This document shows positions 53,860 through 63,691 of a stretch of DNA of 64,000 nucleotides, in pieces. The translations under genes were made by a program, and so were the position numbers. The notes below the pieces were generated by a model. That model worked only from the letters and a program-made list of their open reading frames with translations, was not told where the DNA came from and searched no databases. Source of the DNA: Limnephilus marmoratus (Eukaryota; Arthropoda; Insecta; Trichoptera; Limnephilidae). The stretch's first letter is position 1, and each line of letters begins with the position of its first letter. The stretch lies in contig OU862928.1 of assembly GCA_917880885.1 (NCBI GenBank), positions 13,349,721 through 13,413,720 on the forward strand, written 5' to 3'.

Positions 53860-54430
53860 TTATTGGAACTTCTTGAAAAGCTAAGAGTACTTCACTTCTA
53901 AGGACTCCAGATACTAATATCTACAGCCTGTATGTCGGACGAATATCTACAGCTCATATGTTGAACTAATATCTACGAACTTCAGAGTGTTGACTAATAT
54001 CTACAGAGCTAAGGTCGGACAAATATCTATGACGGTCCCAGTGTTGGCTAATATCTACAGAGCGTAGGTTGAACTAATATCTACAGAGCGTAGGTTGGAC
54101 TAATCAGCTAAATGTGCCTAATAGTCCGATATTAGGGATTTTTACATACATTCTTACATAAATTAAGTTTTTAAACTGCATACGCAATATTACATTATTC
54201 CAATATGCTATACATAATTGCAAATCCAACCTCTGCCAGTGCTGTAGATATTCGTCAACACTTTGGTTCTCATAGGTCAGCAGTTTGAGCTGTAGATATT
54301 CATCAACACTTTGGTTCTCATAGATATTAGTCAACAGTTTGAGCTGAAGATATTTGTCAACACTTTGGTTCTCATAGATATTAGTTCGATTTTTTCAGTT
54401 TTTGGAATTCCTGTAGATATTAGTAGACGC
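53860..54430. repeat. Two inverted minisatellite arrays
   Basis: The left array (53918-54105) repeats 'actaatatctacagagcgta' type units of ~30-34 bp about six times. The right array (54240-54440) repeats 'gtagatattcgtcaacactt' type units about four times. The cores (gttgactaatatctac and its complement gtagatattagtcaac) are inverted. The ~130-bp centre is AT-rich. Inverted repeats built of short tandem units are the plan of foldback elements. No coding. Confidence 0.8.
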
Positions 54431-54440
54431 CTCCCTTCTA

Positions 54441-54947
54441 AGACCCTTTGTGGAGTCTCGGGTAATAAAATTATCCCTGCCTGGAAGGGATTATTTATTT
54501 GGTTTCACAAATTAAGTAATACGGGAAGAGTGGCGTGGTGGAGTCGTTATCTACCATACGAACTGGGCACTATCGTGGACAGTTTTGAATTTTTAAAATT
54601 AGTGTTACTGTTCATAAGTCATCCACTGTCTTTTGACAGAATGCAGACAGTTTTTTTTAATTAATAATCACCGTGCCTCCACCAGACGCTTCTTCTGCTA
54701 AAAAGTATATTTCCGATCTTAACATTGCTGATTTACGACTCTATTTGTCGTGAGTTATATTTATTTTTGAGTTATTAAATATAATGAAAACATATTTTTC
54801 TAACTCCATGTAGCGTGCTTTTGTTTTTTCTGTGTTTTAAGCAATATCCGGCTCACTGAGCCATCAAAAAGCCTGCAAAGAAAATTACGAAAATTGGTTG
54901 AGGACTGATTGAAACTAAAAAAAATATATTTTAAGAGCCCTTTTAAT
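54441..54947. other. Non-coding interval
   Basis: A 117-codon frame at 54311-54664 runs partly through the minisatellite and has no recognised domain. Nothing else was identified. Confidence 0.4.
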
Positions 54948-55060
54948 AATAATAATAATAATATTTGGATAACTTGTACAGCGCCGTTTTTGTGAAAAAT
55001 CACCTCGAGGGCGCCGTACAAACTTTTAATACTTTTGTGACAGCTTTCTGTCACAAAAGG
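54944..55060 (-). repeat. LINE-like 3' tail with palindromic hairpin
   Basis: (TAA)n at 54944-54962 is followed by a hairpin, ttgtacagcgcc with ggcgccgtacaa (about 54973-55021), and then a second one, cttttgtgacag/ctgtcacaaaag (55033-55060). On the minus strand this is a hairpin directly before an (ATT)n tail, the layout of an RTE- or CR1-like 3' end. No RT remains. Confidence 0.5.
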
Positions 55061-55222
55061 GCAAAAATATGTATTTTGTTAAATTATTGTGTTTCTTTCT
55101 TTCGTGTTTTTTTTAAAGTTAATATTTCACGTTTTGGTTTATTTACAAAAAAAACTTAATACAAATAATAACCTTGTCAATTATTATTAGTAAGTGTGAG
55201 AACCATTTATATTTACCATCTT

Positions 55223-55750
55223 TGGTGTCACGAAACTGCGACTCCACTGTTAATTGGCGGTAAATGCTGCAGAGCAAAGCCTATGCAGCCCTCGAAGGAC
55301 CAGTCCCGAAACTACGTGAAAACGCTAAGTTATACAGGACGATTAAATAGCATACACTCGCAAAACCTGATGGATAGTCAGTCGATAGTTCAGATCTGTG
55401 TTTTTGGAAAATTAGATAAGCACAGATTGGAATAAGGAAAATAGGACTCACCGTTGCAGATGGGGCCTCGTTGATCTCCAGTTTTGGTGTACACCTCTCG
55501 CTGTTTAAAATTCGCAATATTCTTATAACAAGAGGTTACGGTACATGCGCCCTTTCTGAGATGTTATTTTGTACTGAGCAGGAAAGCACACTGTCACCTC
55601 TCAAAGTTGAGTACTTTCTTGCAACAATTTTTATGGTGACATTTTGGAAGGAAAGATTAGGTAGGTGGGATAAATTCAGGATTTTGACATATTTACCCAC
55701 CAAGTCTGCGAATGCAATACCCAATCAATCCCATATAAAAACGCAGAGCA
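55223..55750 (-). repeat. Solo BEL/Pao LTR (empty site for the hAT-like element)
   Basis: On the minus strand it runs TGCTCTGCG...GTGACACCA (TG...CA, 528 bp). ATCTT at 55218-55222 and 55751-55755 is a 5-bp target duplication, as BEL/Pao makes. It matches the interrupted LTR at 16866-19986 along its length and contains the single GTGTACAC (55487-55494) that is duplicated there. No internal region remains. Confidence 0.9.
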
Positions 55751-55784
55751 ATCTTGGTTTCTAAGGTAAATTTTCCACACTATA

Positions 55785-56028
55785 GTACAAAGCGATGGGT
55801 CGAGAGAATAAGGCTGGAGAGATCAGAAGGTCTCTCTCAACCGGTCTCTCCTGATCCGGACCGCTATGCATAAGGTGGTCAAAGGCATCCCCCGCGAAGA
55901 CATAAACAAACCACGGTTTGTTTATGTCTTATCTTATGTTAACTCGGTTACCAAACATAGCGAACCACTTGGGATGACCTACGGCAGGAATGTTGGTTAT
56001 CCAATAAATGGTTCCCGGGGCGACGGTA
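55785..56028 (-). repeat. Family A-related segment, inverted copy
   Basis: It matches 61750-61993 in the same orientation ('gcgatgggtcgaga', 'gatccggaccgc', 'gcgaaccacttgggatgacc', 'aataaatggttcccgg'). A local inverted pair, cataaacaaaccac/gtttgtttatg (55901-55926), is present. The sequence after 'gcgacggtaa' continues at 61386, on the far side of two nested LINEs. Confidence 0.7.
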
Positions 56029-56356
56029 ATCTATCGGTATCTATATCACATTCATTATTATTTTTTTCAACAGAGTGCATCTCAAAAATCGCTCCTCAAA
56101 AATACACAAAATTTAAGGTCCACATAACCCGATAATCGTATAACTCATAGCTAATCGTGCCCCCTAAGATCGGTTTAGAGATTAATCGAAGTTGGTGAAA
56201 TCTTAACACTCTAATTTACAGTGAATACAAGTGTTGAAATCAACAACTGTGAAGTGTCAAGTGTCAAATTGTTACCTACAAACCAACCTTCTATTCAAAT
56301 CCCCGTAAACATACCTGTGCGAAGACAATTTATATTACACTTAATTCCCACTAGAC

Positions 56357-56445
56357 CATCGGTGGTTGATAGCACAGCGGTGAGCGCATCGGCCAAGGGA
56401 TCCAGAGGTCCACGGTTCGAACCCTAGTAACACTGAAGTTTTCTT
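56357..56445 (+). repeat. tRNA-like sequence in the LINE-1 leader
   Basis: TAGCACAGCGGTGAGCG resembles an A box and GGTTCGAACCC a B box, 44 nt apart, and a T-run follows at 56438-56458 as in a Pol III terminator. The acceptor and T stems do not close well. It may be a tRNA-derived SINE inserted near the 5' end of LINE-1, or part of its leader. Confidence 0.5.
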
Positions 56446-56581
56446 TTTTTTTTTTTTTGGGTTTTTTGTTTTTTTTCTTTGTATTGAGTGATACGAATTT
56501 TGCAGATCAGTCAAATTCAGACGCTATTACTAAGTAAATAAAAACAATAACTTTAATCTTTTTAAACCATAACCAATCACA

Positions 56582-57388
56582 ATGGCAAATTCTAGCAAAG
56601 TGCAAACTAGATCAAAACTTACTGAGACACCACCACAAACTAATGCCGGTGAAGAGCATTATGAAAAATTTATGAAATATGTAGACAAAAAGATGGACGA
56701 AATTAAGCAACAATTATTCAAAAAAATAGAACAAGAGACAGTAAATATAAAGAAAAATCTAGAATCCGAAATGTTAGAATTAAAAAAAAGTGTCGACTTC
56801 ATAAGCAGTCAATATGATGACATCTCAATTAAGGTTGACAATATACTTCAAATAAACAAAAAGGTAGAAATCTTAGAAGAAGCAAATATCAACAAAGAAA
56901 ACAGAATTACTAATCTAGAAACTCGACTGGCCGAAATCGAACAGGCTAGTATGAGCCACAACTGGGCGGAGTTTGCTGGTATAGTTACACTGCCAAATGA
57001 AGAACCACTGGACACCATAAACAGAGTATTTAAGGAGATACAGGTAAACATTGAACCTCACAAAATAAAAAAAATAATCCGTTATCAAAATCGAACACAG
57101 AAAATGGAGGACCGAGCATACAGGTACAAAGTTCAACTCCAAGATGAGGAAGCACAGCAGACAGTTTTGAACTCCCGCAAGAACGCAAGAGAGAAGAACG
57201 TATTTGTAGGTGAACTATTAACCCCTTACTACAAAGAGCTACTATGGAAGACCAAGCAAAAAGCCAAAGATAATAATTATCTATATACATGGTTCAAAAA
57301 CAATAAAATCCTTACTAAAAAAAATTCTGACCATAGTTCTAAAATAATAAACATTAAACATGTCGGCGATTTACAGCTTATTAACTGA
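56582..57388 (+). CDS. LINE-1 ORF1, coiled-coil RNA-binding protein
   Basis: 268 residues, intact. Residues ~30-125 are rich in Lys, Glu and Ile with heptad spacing, a probable coiled coil for self-association. Residues ~145-265 include the WAEFAGIV, IRYQNRTQ and VFVGELLTPYYKELLWKTKQ blocks, which resemble the FP-type/L1 ORF1-like nucleic-acid-binding fold found in ORF1 of several insect LINEs. No zinc knuckle, unlike LINE-C. The ATG at 56582 follows an A-rich leader and starts a frame with no upstream extension. It would package the element RNA. Confidence 0.82.
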   Translation: MANSSKVQTRSKLTETPPQTNAGEEHYEKFMKYVDKKMDEIKQQLFKKIEQETVNIKKNLESEMLELKKSVDFISSQYDDISIKVDNILQINKKVEILEEANINKENRITNLETRLAEIEQASMSHNWAEFAGIVTLPNEEPLDTINRVFKEIQVNIEPHKIKKIIRYQNRTQKMEDRAYRYKVQLQDEEAQQTVLNSRKNAREKNVFVGELLTPYYKELLWKTKQKAKDNNYLYTWFKNNKILTKKNSDHSSKIINIKHVGDLQLIN

Positions 57389-57443
57389 CTAGTACATTAT
57401 TACTAACTATTTGTTCTACCCATATGTATATTAGCCCGATATT

Positions 57444-60392
57444 ATGGATTTTTTATTGGATCAAGAACTAAGTGACAAGGAAATCAATATCAATATAGAT
57501 GACCCATCAATATGCAATGAATTCTTGAACCATTCTGCTCTCTCTATATACTGTATGAATATAAGATGCCTAAAAAAAAATTTTGATGATACTGTAGCTG
57601 TTCTCGACTCTATTCAACACAGATTTAGTATTATTGTTTTTAGTGAAGCTTGGTTAAAAGATGCAATCAATATTCCAAGTATTACTGGGTATTCTTCACA
57701 CAGCACCAAAAAAAACTATTTACAAAACGATGGTGTTGTTGTTTACACCCGGAATGATGTTATTGTTTCTGTTGAAGAAATAGCTATTCCACATGCTAAC
57801 TGTCTTAAATTACAACTATCTGATAATACATGTGTTATAGCGGTTTATAGATCTCCTTCTCAAACACATCTTGATAACTTTCTTGACCACCTGAACAATT
57901 TACTCCGTTCTGTATCAGCACTGAACCACGAAGTGATTTTATGTGGTGATATAAATATAAATATTTTGGAAATGAACTGCTCAAAAAGCGAACAATACCT
58001 TTCTCTGCTGATTTACCACGGTTTAAAACCATTTATTATTTCACCAACTAGAGTCACTTCAAAAACTGAGAGTTGTATTGACCACATTATGGTCAAGTCA
58101 AAAGATGATCCTCAGAGTGCTGTATTCAGGACCAGCATCACAGACCATTTCGCTACGATATTGAGATATCCTAAATCTATAATAACGAAATCAAAACAAA
58201 TAGACGTAAAGCTTAAACTAACTGTGGATAATGACCTGCTAAATTCAAGACTGAAAGAAGAAACATGGAATACCGTTTTATTTGCAAATGATGTCAATAC
58301 AGCAGCTGATAATTTCATAAAGTGCCTAAAATTACACATTGAAAATTGCTCATCTATAAAGAGAATCTATAGTAATAAAAATTACTTGAAACCATGGATA
58401 ACTTCTGGAATTATTGACTGCCTCATAAGACGTGACAAATTACACAAGAATTGTCGCAAAGAACCAAATAATATTGAACTGTTTGCATATTATAAAAGAT
58501 ATAGAAATTGGTGTTCTAAAATTGTTAAAACGATCAAACAGTCATATTATAAAAGGAAACTTCAAGAGGTTAAAGGAAACATAACATAACAAGCATTGGA
58601 TATGCAAAAGGAATCGGTGCCAATAAATAAACTGAAAATAAAAAATAACACTGTTTCTATAAATGATAATCCAATGCTCTTCACTAACCATGTAAATGAT
58701 TTTTTTAGTGATATAGGTCAAAATTTTGCTAATCTTTTGTGCAGTGCAAATAACACCAGTGAAGAATGTTTAATCAAAAATTGCAATCCAACACAATCTA
58801 TAGAAAATGCCTGTTTTGAATTCAATCCAACGAATTGTAATGAAGTTTTAAAGGTGATTAATGAGCTAAAATCAGGTTTTTCGAGTGGAAATGACGGTAT
58901 AAGTGCAATGGTCTACAAACAAAATGCTTCTGAACTAGTTATACCTATTACACACATTGTAAATGTTAGCTTTGAGAATGGCTTATTCCCTGATCACTGC
59001 AAAAATGCCAAAATTATTCCTTTGTTTAAAGGAGGGGATAATACAGACGTCAATAACTATCGACCTATATCCCTGCTAAACACCCTATCAAAAATTATAG
59101 AGAAGTTAGCTAAAATTAGGTTGATGTCTTATGTAAAAAGATATGAAATTCTTTCAGATAATCAGTTTGGCTTTCGAGAGAACATGGGAACTAGTGATGC
59201 TGCATTAAAAATGATAACCACAGTCGTAGAAGCTCTGGATACTGGCAATAAAGCCATGGCTGTCTTCTTAGACTTGTCTAAGGCATTTGATACCGTATCC
59301 CACGGTTTACTATTAAAAAAACTCAGTTCAATGGGTATTGTTAATAAAGCTCTAGATTGGTTCAGAACTTATCTTGAAAATAGAACACAAAGAGTAATGA
59401 TTAATGATCATATTAGTTCAAACAAATCAATTGTATATGGTGTTCCTCAGGGTAGTGTTCTGGGTCCAATTTTATTTTTGTTATATATTAATGACCTCTG
59501 TAAACTGCCATTTTCTGGTTCTTCAATTGTATTTGCAGATGACACTGTTTTAGTGTTTGCTGGTGATACTTGGGATGATACGTATGCTAAGTGCGAGGCA
59601 GGATTAAGGGCAGTCAAAAATTGGCTTGATCAAAACTTGTTAACCTTAAACATGAGCAAAACTAAATATATTACTTTTAGTATTTCTTCTGTAAATCAAC
59701 CATCTTTGGACCGCTCTTTAAAAATACATTGTTGTGTACAGGAGTGTAATTGTCAATCTTTGGAAAGAGTAGACAATATCAAATATCTTGGCTTAATTAT
59801 TGATAAAAATTTAAAATGGAACAATCATATTACTATATTAACAAAAAAAATAAGAAAGCTAGCCTATATCTTCAAGACTCTAAGAAATATATTGGACAAA
59901 ATTACACTAAGAACTGTATACTATGCTCTTGTTCAATCAATGCTTTCATATAACGTTATTTGTTGGGGTTCTTGCCATAAGACTACTCTAGAGCCTTTAA
60001 ATATTGCACAAAAATTAATTTTAAAAATAATGTTCAAGAAAAGTTTTATGTATTCATCACAGATACTATATAGCGAAAGCAAAATTATGACAATAAGGCA
60101 GTTGTACATAATACAGGCTCTCTGTAAATTTTTCAACAACATTATCACTGCGAAAAGATCTCAACAAGTGCGCATCACTAGATTGGGCTCTTCTTTAATG
60201 TATCAGCCGGTACATACCAAAACATCCTTTGGACAAAGAAGTTTTTCATATAAAGCTCCGTTGCTTTATAATATGCTCAATGAAAAAATAAAAACTATTG
60301 GTACATTACATTTATTCAAGAAAATGGTCAAAATATGTATAATAACTGAGAGTGATGGTTTTGGATTACCCATGTTGTCGCTTGTATCATAA
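57444..60392 (+). pseudogene. LINE-1 ORF2, endonuclease-RT with one in-frame stop
   Basis: The endonuclease covers residues 1-~245: CMNIRCLKKNFDD (~38), VFSEAW (~66, catalytic Glu), AVYRSPSQ (~135), LCGDININI (~167, catalytic Asp/Asn) and TDHFATI (~232, catalytic Asp-His). A TAA at 58587-58589 breaks the frame after GNIT; the RT continues in the same frame. RT blocks: NYRPISLLNTLSK, FGFREN, FLDLSKAFDTVSHG, YGVPQGSVLGP, FADDTVLVF, YLGLIIDKNLKW and a C-terminal FGQRSF. The two parts together span about 980 codons. One substitution may separate it from an open frame, or readthrough could occur. Confidence 0.92.
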
Positions 60393-60609
60393 ATCATTCT
60401 GGAATCCAGCTATATTTCATACAATCCAAATTTAATAACTTAACTTATATAATATTATGTACTTTTTAATTTGCTTATTGTTATAGTATCTAATTTGCTT
60501 ATTGTTATGTTATCTTTAATTTGCTTATTGTTATATTTTTTTTATATGTTTATAATTATATTTTTATTTAGTTCATATGTATGTTTTTTGTTTAAATTAC
60601 AATGTAAAA

Positions 60610-60650
60610 CTGCATATCTCGATACAGGAATGCCCTAGTGAGATATGCAG
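60610..60650 (+). other. Conserved 3'-UTR hairpin of LINE-1
   Basis: Perfect 11-bp outer stem ctgcatatctc/gagatatgcag, extended by a G-T pair, with inner AGG/CCT around AATG. About 35 nt before the tail. Compare LINE-A: same inner part, different outer stem. Confidence 0.78.
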
Positions 60651-60728
60651 CTTATGTTTCTCATGTACTTCTTATTTTTTTTCAATAAATAAATAAATAA
60701 ATATGTAAAAACTAATCGGTATCTATGT

Positions 60729-61385
60729 AAAAACTATCCTCATGCATCTCTTTAAAAACAAACATGTGCTTTACGAAAAAAAAATAAACTTAAGATTTAC
60801 ACGTTACTCCAACAAAGACATATTGCAAGTTCCAGCACTCTCTTCCACCTTTGGTCAACGTAGCTTTAGATACTTTGCCACAAAAATATTCAATATTCTC
60901 CCAGAAAACATCAAACTGAGTCAAACACAGGTTAAAATATGTTAAAATATGGATACATTCTAATGATCGAGCCTATACTGGTGCCCTCGCCCAAACTCCC
61001 AGTCATTGACAGTTGTTATTGTAGTAATAATCTTGCAGTTTATGAATTGTGTAGGTATATGCAAACAATAATGTTAACTAAAATAAAGTTTTTGCTGTAT
61101 GGAAACCTACTTTACACATTTATAAAAAAACCATAGATAAAATTGCCAGAAACAATTTACAAAAATTCTGCCTCAATACAGGTTCACCTAGTGAGGCAGA
61201 CTATGCACAACTAAAAATATTGTATAACTATACTACTCCTGTGTAACCTTTCTTACATTACTTTCTATTTGTTAATTTTTTTGTACTGATTGATGTAATC
61301 TATTTGTAAACTACATTGAGCATGTAATTTGTTTAGTTATAATGTTGCCAATTTCATTGAATAAAGATATTATTATTAAAAAAAA
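60729..61385 (+). mobile_element. 5'-truncated LINE fragment hosting LINE-1
   Basis: Coding remains at 60742-60945 give RYSNKDILQVPALSSTFGQR and YFATKIFNILPENI, the C-terminus of a LINE ORF2 related to LINE-1 (FGQRSF box shared). The 3' UTR has the conserved hairpin at 61167-61200, and the end is (ATT)n-A at 61368-61385. LINE-1 inserted next to its truncated 5' end. The flanking repeat resumes at 61386 (acatatccgcctcc). Confidence 0.8.
61167..61200 (+). other. Conserved 3'-UTR hairpin (fragment at 61 kb)
   Basis: The outer stem tctgcctca/tgaggcaga is 9 bp; the inner stem AGGT/ACCT has a 2-nt loop. The inner stem keeps AGG/CCT plus a compensated fourth pair. Confidence 0.75.
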
Positions 61386-62746
61386 ACATATCCGCCTCCT
61401 AAATCTTAAGTAAATGTTGCACATACAAGATTGTCGTATTTTGCTATTCGTCATTATTCATTCAGAATTGAAACGTTACTTGAAATCGCTTTAGGCGTAT
61501 TTGGTGACTAGATTTGAATAGCCAGGTAAATTTTTCACATCTCCTTCCCCTCCCCACTATCTTCAGCCTCACAACATATCAAAATCGGGAATGATATAGT
61601 CTCACTGGCGCCAGACGGTTGGAAGCAGTTGGGACTCTTGTGTTTTATATAATATATAAAAAAGTTATAACACATTTAGTTTGATAACTTGAAATGGCTT
61701 TAGCCGTGTATGGTGACTAGATCTGAATAGCCAGAAAAATTGCGGTGCAAGGCGATGGGTCGAGAAAGTCCGGCTAGAGAGGTCCTGATTATGTCTGCCT
61801 CAAGCAATCTCTCACGATCCGGACCGCCACGCAGTAGGTGAGGAAAAGCATTCGCCACCAAGACCTAGACAAACATTATTACAAGAACTCGGGCACCCCT
61901 GTTAATTCACTAAATGTAGCGAACCACTTGGGATGACCTATGGCAGGAATGTTGGTTTTCCAATAAATGGTTCCCGGAGCGACTGTAAACATATCCGCCT
62001 CCTAAATCTTAAGTAGATGTTGCACATATAAGAATTTCGTAATTGAAACGTTACTTGAAATAGCTTTTGGCGTGTTTGGTGACTAGATCTGAATAGCCAG
62101 GAAAATTTTTCACATATCCTTCTCCTCCCCACTTTCTTCAGCCTCACAACATATCAATATTAGGAATGCCATGGTCTCACTGGCTCCAGACGGTTGGTAG
62201 CAGTTAGGACTCTTGTGTTATGATAAAAGTTCAAAAAAATAAAAAATAAAAATATAAAAAAATTTACGTCATATGATTTTTTTAATTTGTTCGCTGGTGT
62301 ACAGTGTATGTAGGTTTAGTCGGATTACTTGAAATGACGTGACTAGATCTGAATAGCCAGGTACGTTTTCCACATCTCCTTCCCCTCCCCACTACCATCA
62401 GTATCACACCATACCAAAATTAGGGATGCCATTGGCACTCATTGACTCGAGACGGTTGAGAGCAGTTGGGACTCTAGTGTAATTTTCAGATAAAAAAGTT
62501 TTACGCAAGTAGGAATCTTTTACGGTTTTTTGGTAAACCGACTGCACGTATAAATATGTCGTATTTTGTATTGCCACATGCGTCTTCGGAGAGTCGAAAT
62601 TATTGTTAGTAAAAATAATTTTACATCGGATTTTCACTCAAGATGCTTTCTGATATAAAAGTACATCGACTTTGGTTGTACGGCCGTATATCCTCTTTAC
62701 ATACTTACTTGAAGAAAAAATCTTCTAAAGGATCAGGCCGGACCAA
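61386..62746 (-). repeat. Right arm of the large inverted repeat
   Basis: The reverse complement matches 51772-53720 with the P-like element and the 52.7-kb LINE absent, so this arm keeps the empty sites for both. It holds the '...gtctggagccagtgag...' unit three times (near 61600, 62180 and 62440). The arms differ by roughly 10 percent by eye. Confidence 0.82.
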
Positions 62747-62850
62747 TTGTCGCCGGGCCAACTGTCCGCCGGATCAACTGTCCGCCGGACCAAGTGTCGG
62801 CCGGACCAAATGTCGGCCGGATCAAATGTCGCCGGACCAACTGTCATGGA
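62738..62850 (-). repeat. Minisatellite 'gtcgccggaccaa', right arm
   Basis: About seven units of 15-18 bp; the reverse-complement partner of 48096-48184. The array is the outermost recognisable part of the right arm. Unit variants include gtccgccgg, gtcggccgg and gtcgccgg. Confidence 0.85.
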
Positions 62851-63404
62851 ACCGATTCAAACACAAAGAACGTCAATCAGAATCTAAAAGTTGCTTTAAA
62901 ATGATAGAACTCAATAGTCAGGTATTCCCGATCTTCTAGGGTCGACTGGATGTAATGGCGATAGTGGCGCAGGACTTGTTTTCCCCTCCGAAGAACACGG
63001 ACGGAAAACCTGGTGGCTGCGTGGCGTCCTAAGTGTAGGCCCCAATGACAATACCGCTCAACATTGCAGGACCAACACGTATACGGCCTATACGAGGCTA
63101 TTTGCCTTGAGGGATTGGCTAAAGTTGCAGCTTATCAATCTATCTGAACGAAGGGAGCTTTTCCAAGGTAAGTCGCTTTTCTCCATAATATTGTCCACTG
63201 TGGTTTTAAAACAATTAAATTTAAAAAAAAACTGTCCGCCTGACCTCATTGAAGCAGAGGTTTCAACATGGCAGCGGAGCGTTTCAAAGCTAGCGGGCTC
63301 CATACGTTGAAATTTCTGCAATTTCAGTTTGCTACCTCTTACCAATGACGGCTTTTTAGATCGGAATATCTCCGCTTACTGCTCGGAGATATCCCGCATC
63401 TAAA
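62851..63404. other. Unassigned interval
   Basis: GC-moderate DNA without a recognised gene. A frame at 63107-63310 has no known domain. A palindromic pair 'ggaatatctccg'/'cggagatatccc' lies at 63362-63395. Confidence 0.4.
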
Positions 63405-63691
63405 TGTCGCGGAACTCAATCAAATAAATAACACTTTGATATTTTTAGATGGGTAGATTTATTTACATAAAATAACTTTAAAGGTTCACATGAGTTATTC
63501 GCGACAATAATTTTAACGCGAGCGAATTTAATAGCGAGTGCTGATGGGGAAGAAAGCCGGTGACAGAATGATCTCGAACGTTACGTCAAATCCGAGCTCA
63601 CTTCTGTCATCTGCGCATTACGACTGCGCAGGCAGTGTTGTCAGTTTGAAAATAATAACAGGGCACAAAAATAATGTTCGCGGTGCCTACA
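63405..63691 (-). repeat. Probable LTR of a further retrotransposon
   Basis: On the minus strand it runs TGTAGGCACCGCG...TTCCGCGACA (TG...CA, 287 bp), with an AATAAA near its end. Directly before it on the minus strand is a purine tract, GCTGGTGGGGAGGTA (63706-63692). This is the arrangement of a 3' LTR whose internal region would extend to the right, beyond the window. No partner LTR is in the window, so the call rests on structure alone. Confidence 0.5.

Larger units (their letters stand above)
56047..60714 (+). mobile_element. LINE-1, nearly intact non-LTR retrotransposon
   Basis: The target duplication is atcggtatctat(a/g)t at 56033-56046 and 60715-60728. It contains a 5' leader, an intact ORF1, an ORF2 broken by a single in-frame stop, a 3' UTR with the conserved hairpin, and a (TAAA)n tail at 60685-60704. 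It sits inside the start of a second LINE fragment (60729-61385), itself inside repeat-arm sequence. It is the best-preserved LINE in the window and the best reference for LINE-A and LINE-D. Confidence 0.9.

Noticed and set aside
54311..54664. 117-codon open frame
   Set aside because: Its first part is minisatellite and the remainder has no recognisable features.
62643..62939. 98-codon frame through the right-arm minisatellite
   Set aside because: It is repeat-derived (Pro/Asp/Gln-rich from the gtcgccggaccaa units) and lacks any domain.
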